Origin: Geodermatophilus ruber
GTDB taxonomy: Bacteria; Actinomycetota; Actinomycetes; Mycobacteriales; Geodermatophilaceae
Direction of reading: 5' to 3'
Assembly (NCBI RefSeq): GCF_900114385.1
Contig: NZ_FOSW01000012.1
Span: 62,001 to 126,000 of the forward strand
DNA length: 64,000 nt
The notes beneath the pieces are model-generated. The model was not told the origin of the DNA. It did not search any database and saw only the letters and a program-made list of their open reading frames with translations. Positions 27,718-39,272 of this stretch are shown piece by piece. The position numbers were made by a program, and so were the translations under genes. The stretch's first letter is position 1. The number at the start of each line of letters is the position of its first letter.

Positions 27718-27793
27718 TCGTTCTCCTCGTTGGCGCTCGTCGGCCTCGCGCCGCCTCGTCGTGCTCTGTTCCGGCGTGAGCTCGCACGCTCAC
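27718..27793 (-). repeat. Family B repeat, copy 1 (before ilvD)
   Basis: On the minus strand it runs from GTGAGCGTGCGAGCTCAC through CGGAACAGAGCA to GGCCGACGAGCGCCAACGAG and ends in GAGAACGA directly before the ilvD GTG. It shares both ends with the copies at 34583 and 41567. Here it lies between divergent genes, not after a stop codon. Confidence 0.75.
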
Positions 27794-27843
27794 ATCCGGC
27801 GATGGTAGGCGGCCCGCGACCGGCTGCCGAGACACCGCTGATA

Positions 27844-27853
27844 CTGGTACCAG
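27844..27853. promoter_or_regulatory. Candidate operator palindrome CTGGTACCAG
   Basis: A perfect 10-base palindrome with partial symmetry continuing on both sides (TGaTa...cAcCA). It lies 27 bases before the regulator start, overlapping a GATACT -10-like sequence. Autoregulation by the adjacent helix-turn-helix protein is inference. Confidence 0.35.
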
Positions 27854-27880
27854 CACCACTACCGAGCCGGAGGAGGCCCC

Positions 27881-28702
27881 GTGTCGGCTGCCCTGCGCCG
27901 CGAGCTGGCCGACTTCCTGCTCTCCCGCCGCCGCCAGGTGGACCCCGCGACGGTCGGCCTGCCCCCGGGCGGCCCCCGCCGGCAGCCGGGCCTGCGGCGG
28001 GAGGAGGTCGCGCTGCTCTCGGGCGTCAGCCACACCTGGTACACGTGGCTCGAGCAGGGGCGAGACATCCGCCCCTCGCGCCGGGTGGTCGACGCCCTGG
28101 CCCGGACGCTGCGCATGTCGGCCGCCGAGCACGAGTACGTGCTGCGGCTGACCGGGCACGGCGTGCCCTTCCCCGCCACGCCGGGGCCGGAGCTGCCGAC
28201 GCACGTGCAGCGGCTGCTCGACGCCCTGGTGCCCTCCCCCGCGTACGCCATCACCGCGAGCTGGTCGATCGTCGGCTGGAACCGGGCCTACGGGCGGCTC
28301 TACCCCGGGGTCGCCGAGGTGGCGCCCGCGGACCGGAACCTGCTGTGGCTGGTCTTCACCGACCCGGCGGTGCGGGCGCTGCTCGGCGACTGGTCCGCCG
28401 ACAGCCGCCGGTTCCTCACCCAGTTCCGCGCCGACGTCGGCGCGCGCCTGCAGGACCCGGAGGTGGTCGACCTGCTGGCGCGGCTGGAGGCGGCCAGCGA
28501 GCACTTCCGGACCGGCTGGGCCAGCCACGACGTGGACCGCTTCACCTCCGGCGAGCGCCGCTTCGAGCACCCGCAGGTGGGCACGCTGCTGCTCGAGCAC
28601 CACCAGCTGACCCCGGCCGACGCCCCCGGCCTGCAACTGGTGGTCTACACCGCGGCCGAGGGCAGCGACGCCGCGGCCAAGCTGGTCCGGCTGACCGCGT
28701 GA
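27881..28702 (+). CDS. XRE-type transcriptional regulator with MmyB-like ligand domain
   Basis: This 273-residue protein has a helix-turn-helix (about residues 30-90) with LRREEVALLSGVSHTWYTWLEQGRD, the hallmark of the MmyB/XRE group. It is followed by the MmyB-like domain (about 105-270) with WSIVGWNRAYGRLYPG, NLLWLVFTDP and FEHPQVGTLLLEHHQL. Homologues bind fatty-acid-like ligands and often control an adjacent oxidoreductase. The start is GTG at 27881 after GGAGGA. The obvious divergent gene is ilvD; whether that is a target is unknown. Confidence 0.92.
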   Translation: MSAALRRELADFLLSRRRQVDPATVGLPPGGPRRQPGLRREEVALLSGVSHTWYTWLEQGRDIRPSRRVVDALARTLRMSAAEHEYVLRLTGHGVPFPATPGPELPTHVQRLLDALVPSPAYAITASWSIVGWNRAYGRLYPGVAEVAPADRNLLWLVFTDPAVRALLGDWSADSRRFLTQFRADVGARLQDPEVVDLLARLEAASEHFRTGWASHDVDRFTSGERRFEHPQVGTLLLEHHQLTPADAPGLQLVVYTAAEGSDAAAKLVRLTA

Positions 28703-28733
28703 GCGCCGCCCGCGCCGGCGGCTGGGAGGATGT

Positions 28734-29117
28734 GTGAACGTGGTCGTCACTGCGCGGATGCGGATGAGCCGAACGGCCCTGCTCCCCGTCGTCCTGCTGT
28801 TCGTGTGCTTCGTGCCGCTGGCCTTCGCCGCGTCCTGGACGCCGGTGGTGCTGCTGGTGCCCCTGCTCGCCGCGTTCTGGGTGCTGCGGGTCGGCGTCGA
28901 CGTGGCCGACGACGGCGTCACCGTCCGGTCGCTGCTCGGCTCCCGCCGGGTCGCGTGGGCCGACGTCGCGGGCATCCGCGTCGGCCGGCGCGCGGACCTG
29001 TGGCTGGTGACCACCGGCGGGACGGAGGTGCGCCTGCCGGTGCTGCGACCGCGGGACCTGCCCCGGCTGGCCGCCCTCTCCGGGGGCCGGTTCGCGGTGC
29101 CCGAACCGCCGCGGTGA
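28734..29117 (+). CDS. Small membrane protein with bacterial PH-like domain
   Basis: This 127-residue protein has two adjacent hydrophobic segments at residues 12-52 (LLPVVLLFVCFVPLAFAA and VVLLVPLLAAFWVLRVGV). A PH-like beta domain follows: GVTVRSLLGSRRVAWADVAGIRV..WLVTTGGTEVRLPV. The start is GTG at 28734 with GGGAGGA before it; another GTG overlaps two bases upstream. Its stop is only two bases from that of the convergent dehydrogenase. Function unknown. Confidence 0.8.
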   Translation: MNVVVTARMRMSRTALLPVVLLFVCFVPLAFAASWTPVVLLVPLLAAFWVLRVGVDVADDGVTVRSLLGSRRVAWADVAGIRVGRRADLWLVTTGGTEVRLPVLRPRDLPRLAALSGGRFAVPEPPR

Positions 29118-29119
29118 GG

Positions 29120-30076
29120 TCAGTACGCGTCGACCACGTTCACCAGCGGCTGCCCGGCCAGCACCCGGGACAGCTGGTCGGTGACCGCGGCTGCCGCCCG
29201 GTCGTCGGTCCCCGGCACCGCCCCGGCCACGTGCGGCGTGAGCAGCAGCCCGGGCGCTGACCACAGCGGGTGTCCGGCCGGCAGGGGCTCGGGGTCGGTG
29301 ACGTCCAGGGCGGCCCGCAGCCGGCCGCGGCGCAGCTCGGCGAGCAGCGCGTCGGTGTCGACGACGACGCCGCGGCTGGCGTTGACCAGCAGCGCGCCGT
29401 CGGCCATCGCCGCGAGGAAGGGCGCGTCGACCAGGCCGGTGGTGGCCGGGGTGACCGGCACGACGACCACCACGACGTCGGCGGCGGGCAGCAGCTGCGG
29501 CAGGTCGGAGACGGGGCGCACGCCGTCGCGGGCGGTGCGGGCGACGTAGGTGAGCTCCACGTCGAAGCCGGCCAGCATCCGGCCGATCGCGCGGCCGATG
29601 TCCCCCGCCCCGACGACGAGCACCCGCGCGCCGACGAGCGAGCCGAAGGTCCGCTGCGTCCACCGCTGCGCGGCCTGCTCCTGCAGGAAGAACGGGAGAC
29701 CGCGCTGGGCGGCGAGCGTGGCGGCCACCACCCACTCCGCCGTCGACGGGGTGTGCGCGCCGCGGGCGTTGCACAGGACCACCCCGTCGGGCAGCCGGTT
29801 GACGAACCGCTCGGCACCCGCGCTGACCAGCTGGACCAGCCGCAGGCGGGGCAGCGCCTGCAGCAGGCCGGGGTCGGCCCCGCTGCCGGCCCGGGGCACC
29901 CACACCTGCGCCCGGGCGGCCGCACCGGTCGGCGGGCCGTCGGCCGGGGCGATGCGGTGGGCCCGGACGCGGGAGGAGAGCGCCTCGACGGCGGTCGCGA
30001 GCGCCCGGGACGGCACGAGGACGTGCAGGGTCTCGTCGGAGCCGACGATGTCGGAGCCGGTGATCGCAGGGGGCAC
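29120..30076 (-). CDS. D-isomer-specific 2-hydroxyacid dehydrogenase
   Basis: This 318-residue NAD-dependent oxidoreductase has a Rossmann motif VVGAGDIGRAIGRML and the catalytic Arg in NASRGVVVD, Glu in VTDPEPLPAGHPLW and His in LLTPHVAGAVPG. It is shorter than SerA and lacks an ACT domain. The substrate is a 2-hydroxy or 2-keto acid that cannot be named. The start is GTG at 30076 because a TAGGGT box sits eight bases upstream; an earlier ATG would place the promoter inside the gene. Confidence 0.9.
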   Translation of the reverse strand: MPPAITGSDIVGSDETLHVLVPSRALATAVEALSSRVRAHRIAPADGPPTGAAARAQVWVPRAGSGADPGLLQALPRLRLVQLVSAGAERFVNRLPDGVVLCNARGAHTPSTAEWVVAATLAAQRGLPFFLQEQAAQRWTQRTFGSLVGARVLVVGAGDIGRAIGRMLAGFDVELTYVARTARDGVRPVSDLPQLLPAADVVVVVVPVTPATTGLVDAPFLAAMADGALLVNASRGVVVDTDALLAELRRGRLRAALDVTDPEPLPAGHPLWSAPGLLLTPHVAGAVPGTDDRAAAAVTDQLSRVLAGQPLVNVVDAY

Positions 30077-30084
30077 GGGCTCTG

Positions 30085-30090
30085 ACCCTA
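30085..30090 (-). promoter_or_regulatory. -10 element for 2-hydroxyacid dehydrogenase
   Basis: On the minus strand TAGGGT is followed by eight bases and the GTG at 30076. It lies back-to-back with the plus-strand box at 30114. Confidence 0.5.
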
Positions 30091-30113
30091 GGCCCCTCGC
30101 CGCCCGGCGCACG

Positions 30114-30119
30114 TACTGT
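30114..30119 (+). promoter_or_regulatory. -10 element for lipoprotein sugar dehydrogenase
   Basis: TACTGT is followed by seven bases and the GTG at 30127. This is leaderless spacing without a ribosome site. Confidence 0.5.
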
Positions 30120-30126
30120 TCTCGGG

Positions 30127-31290
30127 GTGAGCCGGCAGCACGCCAGACGGGCGTCGCGGGGAGCCGCCGCCGTGATGCTGGCCGCCGTCGTGGCCGGGTG
30201 CGGCAGCGGCGGCTACGAGCCGGCCGGGCCGTTCCGCCCGCGGCCGGAGGGGCCGCCGCCGCAGGTCGGGCCGCCTTCGGACTCCACGCCGGCGCCCGCC
30301 CCCGGCGACCCCGCCGACCCGAACTCCGGCGAGGAGGCCGGCGACCCGAACGTCGTCGCCTCGCACCTCACCGTGCCCACCGGCCTGGTGATCCTGCCCG
30401 ACGGCACCGCCATCGTCGGGGAGCGGGAGACCGGCCGCCTGCTGCAGGTCTTCCCCGACCGCTCCCCCGCCCGCGAGCTCATGACCGTGGCCGGCATCGA
30501 CACCGCCGGGGACGGCGGACTGCTCGGCCTGGCCCTGTCCCCCACCTACGACGAGGACGGCCTGCTCTACGCCTACCTCTCCACCGCGACGGACAACCGG
30601 GTGGTGCGTTTCCCGCTCGGCGGCACCCCGAACCCCGTGCTGACCGGCATCCCCCGCGGCGAGGTGCACAACGGCGGCGGCCTGCTCTTCGGCCTGGACG
30701 GCACCCTCTACGTGGGCACCGGCGACACCGGCAACCCGGCGCTGGCGCAGGACCCGGCCTCCCTGGCGGGCAAGGTGCTGCACGTCGACGTCTTCGGCCA
30801 ACCGGTCGGCGAGGGGACGGTGCACAGCCGCGGGCACAGCGATGTGACCGCGCTGTGCCTGGGCGGTGACGAGACCCTGTTCGCCACCGACGACTCGGCC
30901 ACGGGGGCCGACGAGCTCAACGCGGTGCTGCCCGGCAGCGACCACGGCTGGCCGGCGCGGGGTGGCGACAGCGTCGACGCGGTGGTCGAGGTGCCCGCGG
31001 CCGAGGGCGGCCTGGGCGGGTGCGCCGTCTCGGGCCGGACGGTGTACCTCGGCGCCCTCGACGGGCAGCGGGTGTACGCCGTCGAGCTCCACAGCTCCGG
31101 CGCCGCGGCCGGGGACCCCACCGCGTTCCTCGGCGATCGGTACGGCCGGCTGCGCACCGTCGTCCTGGACGCCGAGGGCGCCCTGTGGATCACCACGTCG
31201 AACCGGGACGGCATCGGCACGCCGGCCGAGGACGACGACAAGGTGCTGCGGATCCTGCCGCCGGGCGGATCGGCGGAGTCCCCGCTGTGA
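30127..31290 (+). CDS. PQQ-dependent sugar dehydrogenase-like lipoprotein
   Basis: This 387-residue exported protein has a lipobox AAVVAGC at about residue 19-25, so it is anchored at the outer face of the membrane. A Pro-rich linker (residues 30-70) is followed by a six-bladed propeller of the soluble glucose dehydrogenase/GSDH type, with DGGLLGLALSP, RGEVHNGGGLLFG, LYVGTGDTGN and LWITTSNRDG. Homologues oxidise sugars with PQQ, but many actinobacterial members lack proven activity, so the substrate and cofactor are uncertain. It diverges from the 2-hydroxyacid dehydrogenase with only 50 bases between starts. Confidence 0.88.
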   Translation: MSRQHARRASRGAAAVMLAAVVAGCGSGGYEPAGPFRPRPEGPPPQVGPPSDSTPAPAPGDPADPNSGEEAGDPNVVASHLTVPTGLVILPDGTAIVGERETGRLLQVFPDRSPARELMTVAGIDTAGDGGLLGLALSPTYDEDGLLYAYLSTATDNRVVRFPLGGTPNPVLTGIPRGEVHNGGGLLFGLDGTLYVGTGDTGNPALAQDPASLAGKVLHVDVFGQPVGEGTVHSRGHSDVTALCLGGDETLFATDDSATGADELNAVLPGSDHGWPARGGDSVDAVVEVPAAEGGLGGCAVSGRTVYLGALDGQRVYAVELHSSGAAAGDPTAFLGDRYGRLRTVVLDAEGALWITTSNRDGIGTPAEDDDKVLRILPPGGSAESPL

Positions 31291-31362
31291 CCCCGTCGGC
31301 CTACCGGCCGCCTCCGCCCGCCGGTCCACGGCGCGGCGAGGAGCGGCGGGCGACGCGGTGCC

Positions 31363-32874
31363 TCAACCCCCGAGAACGCGCTCCTCGAGCATCCGCTTGA
31401 CCGTCGCCGCGTCGGCCTTGCCGCGGGTGGTCTTCATGACCGCTCCGACGAGCGCGCCGAGCGCCTGCACCTTGCCGCCCTGCACCTTGGCGACGACGTC
31501 GGGCGCGCCGGCGATCGCGGCCTCGACCGCGGCGACCAGCTCGTCGGACTCGCCCATGACCGCCAGCCCGCGGGCCTCGACCACCCGCGCCGGGTCGCCC
31601 TCGCCGGCCAGGACGCCGTCGAGCGCCTGCCGGGCCAGCTGGTCGTTGACCGTGCCGGCGGCGACCAGCGCGGTCAGCTCGGCGACCTGCCGCGGCGTGA
31701 CCGGCAGCTCGGCGAGCTCCACGCCGGCGTCGTTGGCGCGGCGGGCCAGCTCGCCGAGCCACCACTTGCGGGCGTCGGCGGGCGAGGCCCCGGCGGCGAC
31801 CGTGCCGGCGACCAGATCGACGGCGCCGGCGTTCGCGATCCAGGCCATCTCGGTGGCCGAGAGCCCCCACTCCTCCTGCAGCCGCGCGCGGCGGGCGGCC
31901 GGGAGCTCGGGCAGCTCGGCGGCGAGCTTCTCCACCCACTCGGCGTCCGGGGCGACCGGGACCAGGTCCGGCTCGGGGAAGTACCGGTAGTCGGTCGCCT
32001 CCTCCTTGCTCCGGCCGGGCGAGGTGCTGCCGGTGTCCTCGTGGAAGTGCCGGGTCTCCTGCAGCACCCGCCCGCCCCCGTCGAGGACGCCGGCCTGCCG
32101 GCGTATCTCGTGGCGCACCGCGCGCTCCACCGCGCGCAGCGAGTTCACGTTCTTGGTCTCGGTGCGGGTGCCCCACTCCAGGCTGCCGATCGGCGCCAGC
32201 GAGGTGTTCACGTCGCTGCGCAGGTTGCCCTGCTCCATGCGGACCTCGGAGACGCCGAGGGCCAGCAGGATCTCGCGCAGCTCGGTGACGTAGGCCCGCG
32301 CCACCTCCGGCGCCTTCGCCCCCGCGCCCGGGATGGGGCGGGTGACGATCTCGACCAGCGGGATGCCCGCCCGGTTGAAGTCGACCGCCGAGTACTCCGC
32401 GCCGTGGATGCGCCCGGTGGAGCCACCCACGTGCAGGTTCTTGCCGGTGTCCTCCTCCAGGTGGACGCGCTCGATCTCGACCCGGTAGGTCTCGCCGTCG
32501 ACCTCGACGTCCAGGTGGCCGGCGGTGCACAGCGGCTCGTCGTACTGGCTGATCTGGTAGCCCTTGGGGATGTCCGGGTAGAAGTAGTTCTTCCGGGCGA
32601 AGCGGCTCCAGGTGGCGATCCGGCAGCCCAGCGCCAGGCCGATGCGGATGGTCGCCTCCAGCGCCGCGGCGTTGGCCACCGGCAGCGAGCCGGGCAGGCC
32701 CAGGCACACCGGGCAGGTCTGGGTGTTGGGCTCGGCGCCGAAGGTGGTGGCGCAGCCGCAGAACATCTTGGAGGCGGTGCCCAGCTCGACGTGGGTCTCC
32801 AAGCCGATGACCGGCTCGTAGCGGGTGAGCGCGTCGTCGAAGTCGACGAGGCGCGCACCGGTTGCGGTGCTCAC
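31363..32874 (-). CDS. gatB: Asp/Glu-tRNA amidotransferase subunit B
   Basis: This 503-residue subunit binds and phosphorylates mischarged tRNA in the GatCAB complex. It shows [20 protein letters not shown], the zinc site CGC...CPVCLG, and [11 protein letters not shown]-terminal YqeY-like tail ends about eight residues after [11 protein letters not shown] begins. The start is GTG at 32874, overlapping by four bases the stop of the small membrane protein, so translation is coupled. Confidence 0.97.
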   Translation of the reverse strand: MSTATGARLVDFDDALTRYEPVIGLETHVELGTASKMFCGCATTFGAEPNTQTCPVCLGLPGSLPVANAAALEATIRIGLALGCRIATWSRFARKNYFYPDIPKGYQISQYDEPLCTAGHLDVEVDGETYRVEIERVHLEEDTGKNLHVGGSTGRIHGAEYSAVDFNRAGIPLVEIVTRPIPGAGAKAPEVARAYVTELREILLALGVSEVRMEQGNLRSDVNTSLAPIGSLEWGTRTETKNVNSLRAVERAVRHEIRRQAGVLDGGGRVLQETRHFHEDTGSTSPGRSKEEATDYRYFPEPDLVPVAPDAEWVEKLAAELPELPAARRARLQEEWGLSATEMAWIANAGAVDLVAGTVAAGASPADARKWWLGELARRANDAGVELAELPVTPRQVAELTALVAAGTVNDQLARQALDGVLAGEGDPARVVEARGLAVMGESDELVAAVEAAIAGAPDVVAKVQGGKVQALGALVGAVMKTTRGKADAATVKRMLEERVLGG

Positions 32875-33047
32875 GGAGTGTCCCCCTTGGAGGTAGTGCG
32901 GCCGGTGATCCAGGCACCGATCCCGGTCAGCACGCCCAGGACGATGAAGACGGCGAAGACGGCCCGGCCGGTGAGCAGCCAGAGCAGCAGGCCCGCGACG
33001 ACGACGAACGCCGTCAGGGCCCAGGCGGCCTTGAGCGCGCCGTTCAC
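32871..33047 (-). CDS. 58-residue membrane protein between gatA and gatB
   Basis: The frame encodes a 58-residue protein starting with GTG at 33047 ([12 protein letters not shown]) with two hydrophobic segments, [16 protein letters not shown] and [19 protein letters not shown], and a short polar tail. Its start overlaps the gatA stop (GTGA) and its stop overlaps the gatB start (GTGA), so all three are translationally coupled. The hydrophobic pattern and four-base overlaps on both sides support a real gene. Function unknown; no link to amidotransferase chemistry is obvious. Confidence 0.75.
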   Translation of the reverse strand: MNGALKAAWALTAFVVVAGLLLWLLTGRAVFAVFIVLGVLTGIGAWITGRTTSKGDTP

Positions 33048-34582
33048 GCCGCGGCCGCCCGGCGGGCGAGCTCGTCGAGGAACCGGTGCCCGCGCGCGTC
33101 GGCCAGCGCGGCCTCGACCGCGGCGGCCACCCGGTAGCAACGGTCGTCGGCCAGCGCGGGGGCCATCACCTGGAAACCGACCGGCAGCCCCTCGGACAGC
33201 CCGACGGGCACCGAGATGGCCGGCAGGCCGGCCAGGCTCGCCGGCAGGGTGCACAGGTCGGCGGCGTACATGGCCAGCGGGTCGTCGACGCGGGCGCCGA
33301 GCGGGAAGGCCACGGTCGGCGTCGTCGGGCTGACGAGGACGTCGACGTCGTCGAAGGCGGCGGTGAAGTCCCGGCTGATCAGCGTGCGGACCTTCTGCGC
33401 CTGCCCGTAGTAGGCGTCGTAGTAGCCCGCCGACAGCGCGTAGGTGCCGAGGATGATCCGGCGCTTGACCTCGGGGCCGAAGCCCGCTTCCCGGGTGAGC
33501 GCCATGACCTCGTCGACGGAGCGGGTGCCGTCGTCGCCGACCCGCAGGCCGAAGCGCATGCCGTCGAACCGGGCGAGGTTGGACGACGCCTCGCTGGGGG
33601 CGATGAGGTAGTACGCCGGCAGGGCCAGGTCGAATGAGGGGCAGGAGACCTCGCGGACCTCGGCGCCCATGCTCTCCAGCAGGGCCACCGTCTCGGCGAC
33701 CCGGGCCAGCACGCCGGGCTCGTAGCCGTCGGTGTGGCCTTCCCCGCCCAGCTCCCGGACGACGCCGACCCGCAGGCCCGAGAGGTCGCCCTCGGCGCCG
33801 CGGCGGGCGGCCTCGGTGAGCACCGGCATCGCGGCGTCGATGCTCGTGGAGTCGCGCGGGTCGTGACCGCCGATCGCCTCGTGCAGGACGGCGGCGTCGA
33901 GGACCGTGCGGGCCATCGGCCCGGCCTGGTCGAGGCTCGAGGAGAACGCGATGAGGCCGTAGCGGGAGACCGAGCCGTAGGTGGGCTTGTGGCCGACGAG
34001 GCCGGTCACCGCGGCCGGCTGGCGGATCGAGCCACCGGTGTCGGTGCCCAGCGCCCACGGCGCCAGGCTGCCGGCGACCGCGGCGGACGAGCCGCCCGAG
34101 GACCCGCCGGGGATGCGGTCGGTGTCCCACGGGTTGCGCGCCGGCCGGTAGGCGGAGTTCTCGGTGGAGGAGCCCATCGCGAACTCGTCCATGTTGGTCT
34201 TGCCGAGCAGCACGGTCCCGGCGTCCTTGAGCCGCGCCGCGACGGTGGCGTCGTACGGCGGCCGCCAGCCCTCGAGGATCCGCGAGCCGCTGGTCGTGGG
34301 CACGCCCTCGGTGACGAAGACGTCCTTGAGCGCGACCGGCAGGCCGGCCAGCGGGCCGAGCTCCTCTCCGGCGGCGCGGGCGGCGTCGATCTCGCCGGCC
34401 CGGGCCAGGGCGGCCTCGGCGTCGACGTGCAGGTAGGCGCCGAGCACCTCGTCCTCGGCGGCGATGCGGTCCAGGTAGGCGCGGGTCAGCTCGACCGAGC
34501 TGAGCTCACCGGCGGCCAGCCGGCGGCCGAGCTCGACGGCGTCGACCCCGGTGAGGTCGCTGTTCGGCACGGAGGTGCTCAC
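33044..34582 (-). CDS. gatA: Asp/Glu-tRNA amidotransferase subunit A
   Basis: This 512-residue amidase-signature enzyme releases ammonia from glutamine for tRNA transamidation. The Ser-cis-Ser-Lys triad is visible: Lys in [10 protein letters not shown], Ser in [11 protein letters not shown] and Ser in [13 protein letters not shown]. The start is GTG at 34582 ([12 protein letters not shown]). A family B repeat fills the space from the gatC stop to this start, and its AGGA serves as the ribosome site; in-frame sequence through the repeat should not be translated. Confidence 0.97.
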   Translation of the reverse strand: MSTSVPNSDLTGVDAVELGRRLAAGELSSVELTRAYLDRIAAEDEVLGAYLHVDAEAALARAGEIDAARAAGEELGPLAGLPVALKDVFVTEGVPTTSGSRILEGWRPPYDATVAARLKDAGTVLLGKTNMDEFAMGSSTENSAYRPARNPWDTDRIPGGSSGGSSAAVAGSLAPWALGTDTGGSIRQPAAVTGLVGHKPTYGSVSRYGLIAFSSSLDQAGPMARTVLDAAVLHEAIGGHDPRDSTSIDAAMPVLTEAARRGAEGDLSGLRVGVVRELGGEGHTDGYEPGVLARVAETVALLESMGAEVREVSCPSFDLALPAYYLIAPSEASSNLARFDGMRFGLRVGDDGTRSVDEVMALTREAGFGPEVKRRIILGTYALSAGYYDAYYGQAQKVRTLISRDFTAAFDDVDVLVSPTTPTVAFPLGARVDDPLAMYAADLCTLPASLAGLPAISVPVGLSEGLPVGFQVMAPALADDRCYRVAAAVEAALADARGHRFLDELARRAAAA

Positions 34583-34660
34583 TCGCCTTCCTCGCTGGCG
34601 CTCGTCGGCCGCGTTCGCAACGCTGCTCTGCTGCTCCGGTGAGCTCGCACGCTCGCTCAC
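34583..34660 (-). repeat. Family B repeat, copy 2 (exactly between gatC and gatA)
   Basis: On the minus strand it begins at the gatC stop, TGAGCGAGCGTGCGAGCTCA, then CCGGAGCAGCAGAGCAG, and ends GGCCGACGAGCGCCAGCGAG-GAAGGCGA before the gatA GTG. The whole intergenic space is repeat. Confidence 0.8.
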
Positions 34661-34998
34661 TCCTCGTCTCCCAGGATCTGCGGCACGCGGAAGCGGCCGT
34701 CCTCAGCGGCGGGGGCCTCGGCCAGGACCACGTCCCGGGGCAGGCTCGGCTCCACGACGTCCGGGCGCGCCACGTTGGTCAGCGGCACGGCGTGGGTGGT
34801 CGGCGGGACGTCGGCGACGTCGGCCTTGCCGACCTGCGCGACGGCGTCGAGCACCGCGCTGAGCTGTCCGGCGAAGTGGTCGAGCTCCTCGTCGGTCAGG
34901 GCCAGGCGGGCCAGGTGCGCCAGGTGCGCGACGTCCTGCCGTCCGAGTCCGGCACTGCCCTGCCGGCCGGGAGCTTCCTTCGGGGAGGGGGTGCTCAC
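34657..34998 (-). CDS. gatC: Asp/Glu-tRNA amidotransferase subunit C
   Basis: This 113-residue subunit bridges GatA and GatB. Family sequence is seen in [18 protein letters not shown] and, near the end, [20 protein letters not shown] and [13 protein letters not shown]. The start is GTG at 34998 ([11 protein letters not shown]), which gives a tail slightly longer than usual; a weak GGAG lies about 12 bases upstream, so the exact start is not certain. First gene of gatC-gatA-small membrane protein-gatB. Confidence 0.93.
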   Translation of the reverse strand: MSTPSPKEAPGRQGSAGLGRQDVAHLAHLARLALTDEELDHFAGQLSAVLDAVAQVGKADVADVPPTTHAVPLTNVARPDVVEPSLPRDVVLAEAPAAEDGRFRVPQILGDEE

Positions 34999-35222
34999 TG
35001 CGGTGCGAACTCCACTTCGGCGGTGCCCTCCGGGCGCCGCTGGGGACCAGGTATCCAACCACGCCACTGTACGTGTGCGGTGCTCGCGACCCGTCGGCGG
35101 CGACGGTTCCCGCAGCCGTTCCGGCCGGGCGGCTCGACCCGGTACGGGCCGATGGGGGAAGCTGGTCCCACCGCGATCGATGGAGATCGGCCCGTACCTC
35201 GAGCACGCCCACGGAGGGAACC

Positions 35223-35891
35223 GTGTCCTATCTCCTGCGGCTGGTCGTGCCGGACCGCCCCGGCATCCTCGGCGCGGTGGCCACGGCCCTGGGCCATGCC
35301 GACATCGACATCATCTCCGTCGACGTGCTGGAGCGCGGCGGTGGCGTGGCCGTCGACGACATCGTCGTCGACCTGCCCTCCGACCGGCTGCCCGACAGCC
35401 TGATCACCGCGGCGCAGGCCGTTCCCGGCGTCCAGGTGGAATCGCTGCGGCCGTTCGCCGGGGTGCTGGACACCCATCGGGAGCTCGAGCTGCTGGAGGC
35501 GCTGGCGCGGACCGGCGAGGGCACCGCGGTCAAGCTGCTGGGCGCCGAGCTGCCCCGGGTCTTCCACGGCGGCTGGGCGGTGATCCTGCACGGCACCGAG
35601 GCCGGCCCGTGCGACGTGCTGGCGGCCTCCGACGCGGCTCCCACGTTCGAGGGCATGACGGTGCCGTGGCTGCCGCTGCCGGCCCCCCGGCTGCTGCCCA
35701 GCGAGGACGACTGGCTGCCGGAGCGCTGGCGGGAGATGGCCATCGAGATGATGGTCGCGCCCTTCGGCAGCCCGCGGACCGCGGTGGTGCTCGGCCGCTC
35801 CGGCGGGCCGGCCTTCCGCCGCTCGGAGCTGCTGCGCCTGGTGCACCTCACCGGGATCGCCGCGACCGTCGCCCAGCTGCCGCCCGCCTGA
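35223..35891 (+). CDS. ACT-domain protein
   Basis: This 222-residue protein opens with an ACT domain (SYLLRLVVPDRPGILGAVAT, residues 2-75) of the amino-acid-sensing type. The remainder, about 100-215, is of unknown fold with conserved WAVILHG and AIEMMVAPFGSPRTAVVLGR. The start is GTG at 35223 after GGAGG. It is divergent from gatC and convergent with ligA, the same neighbourhood as Rv3013 in mycobacteria (from memory). It probably binds a small ligand; the target is unknown. Confidence 0.85.
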   Translation: MSYLLRLVVPDRPGILGAVATALGHADIDIISVDVLERGGGVAVDDIVVDLPSDRLPDSLITAAQAVPGVQVESLRPFAGVLDTHRELELLEALARTGEGTAVKLLGAELPRVFHGGWAVILHGTEAGPCDVLAASDAAPTFEGMTVPWLPLPAPRLLPSEDDWLPERWREMAIEMMVAPFGSPRTAVVLGRSGGPAFRRSELLRLVHLTGIAATVAQLPPA

Positions 35892-35902
35892 GCCGGGCGA
35901 CC

Positions 35903-38221
<2,319 letters not shown>

Positions 38222-39265
38222 CTACTCCGGCCGCAGGTACCGCGCCGCCTCGCGGACGTGGGCCATCGCCGTCCGCGCGTAGCCGGGCGTGGCGCCGGCC
38301 AGGCCGCACGCCGGGGTGAGCGTGACGGCATCCGCCAGCCGGTCCGCGGGGAACCCGAGCTCCCGCCACCAGGCCTGCACCCGCGACGCGGTCGCCTTCG
38401 GCGCGGGCAGCGAGGCGTCGGTCCCGGGGACGACGCCGGGCAGCAGGTGGACGCCGGCCTCGACCGCGGCACCGATCGGGTCGAGGTCCTGGACCAGCCC
38501 CAGGTCGAAGGAGACCGCCGCGGCGCCGGCGGACCGGAACAGCTCCAGCGGCGCGCGGGAGGCGCAGCAGTGCACCACGACCGGCACCGGCAGGGCCGCG
38601 ACGACGGCGGCCAGCTCCTGCTCCACCACGGAGGCCTCGACGGCCGGCAGCCGGCCGAAGCCGCTCGCGGTGGGCAGCGCTCCCTGCAGGACCGCGGGCA
38701 CCGAGGGCTCGTCCAGCTGGACGACGACGCGGGCGCCGGGAACCCGGGCGACGACGTCGGCCACGTGCGCGGCCAGCCCCTCGGTCAGCGACTGGGCGAG
38801 GTCGCGGCGGGCCCCGGCGTCCACGACCGCGCGGTCGCCGCGGGTGCGCTCCAGGCCGGCGGCGAGCGTCCACGGGCCCGCGGCCTGCAGCTTCCACGGC
38901 CCCGCGTAGCCCTCGGCCACCTCGTGCAGGGCGTCGAGGTCGCGGGCGAGGAGCTCCCGGGCCCGCCGCAGATCGACGCCGGCCCGCGGCACGAGGCGCC
39001 AGCCGGCCGGCGTGAGCTCGACGGCGAGGTCGACCAGCAGCGCGGCGCTGCGGCCGATCAGGTCCGCGCCGGGTCCGCGATCGGGCAGCTCGGCCTGGTG
39101 CGGGAAGTCGGGCAGCTCCCCGGTGACCAGGCGCAGCGCCTCGGCGGGGTCGGTGCCGGGCAGCGAGCCGACACCGGTGGCCGGGCCCCACGCCACGGGG
39201 GTCGCAGTGCCGCCGTCCTCGGGCGAGACGTCGTCGGGGGCACTCGGTTCGATCGGCGGGACCAC
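38222..39265 (-). CDS. Cobalamin-independent methionine synthase-like protein
   Basis: This 347-residue protein corresponds to the C-terminal catalytic barrel of MetE. Zinc-ligand regions are seen in PVVVHCCASRAPLELF and TPACGLAGATPGYAR, and the barrel start in GVGSLPGTDPAEALRLV. True MetE is about twice as long, so this is the short MetE-like type found beside ligA in actinobacteria; its methyl donor and acceptor are unproven. The start is GTG at 39265, seven bases after TACCGT; this removes a longer N-terminus that would overlap mnmA. Confidence 0.85.
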   Translation of the reverse strand: MVPPIEPSAPDDVSPEDGGTATPVAWGPATGVGSLPGTDPAEALRLVTGELPDFPHQAELPDRGPGADLIGRSAALLVDLAVELTPAGWRLVPRAGVDLRRARELLARDLDALHEVAEGYAGPWKLQAAGPWTLAAGLERTRGDRAVVDAGARRDLAQSLTEGLAAHVADVVARVPGARVVVQLDEPSVPAVLQGALPTASGFGRLPAVEASVVEQELAAVVAALPVPVVVHCCASRAPLELFRSAGAAAVSFDLGLVQDLDPIGAAVEAGVHLLPGVVPGTDASLPAPKATASRVQAWWRELGFPADRLADAVTLTPACGLAGATPGYARTAMAHVREAARYLRPE

Positions 39266-39272
39266 GACCGCG

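Noticed and set aside
34583-34660. N-terminal extension of GatA beginning [13 protein letters not shown]
   Set aside because: This is translated family B repeat; the GTG at 34582 has an internal ribosome site and matches the family length.
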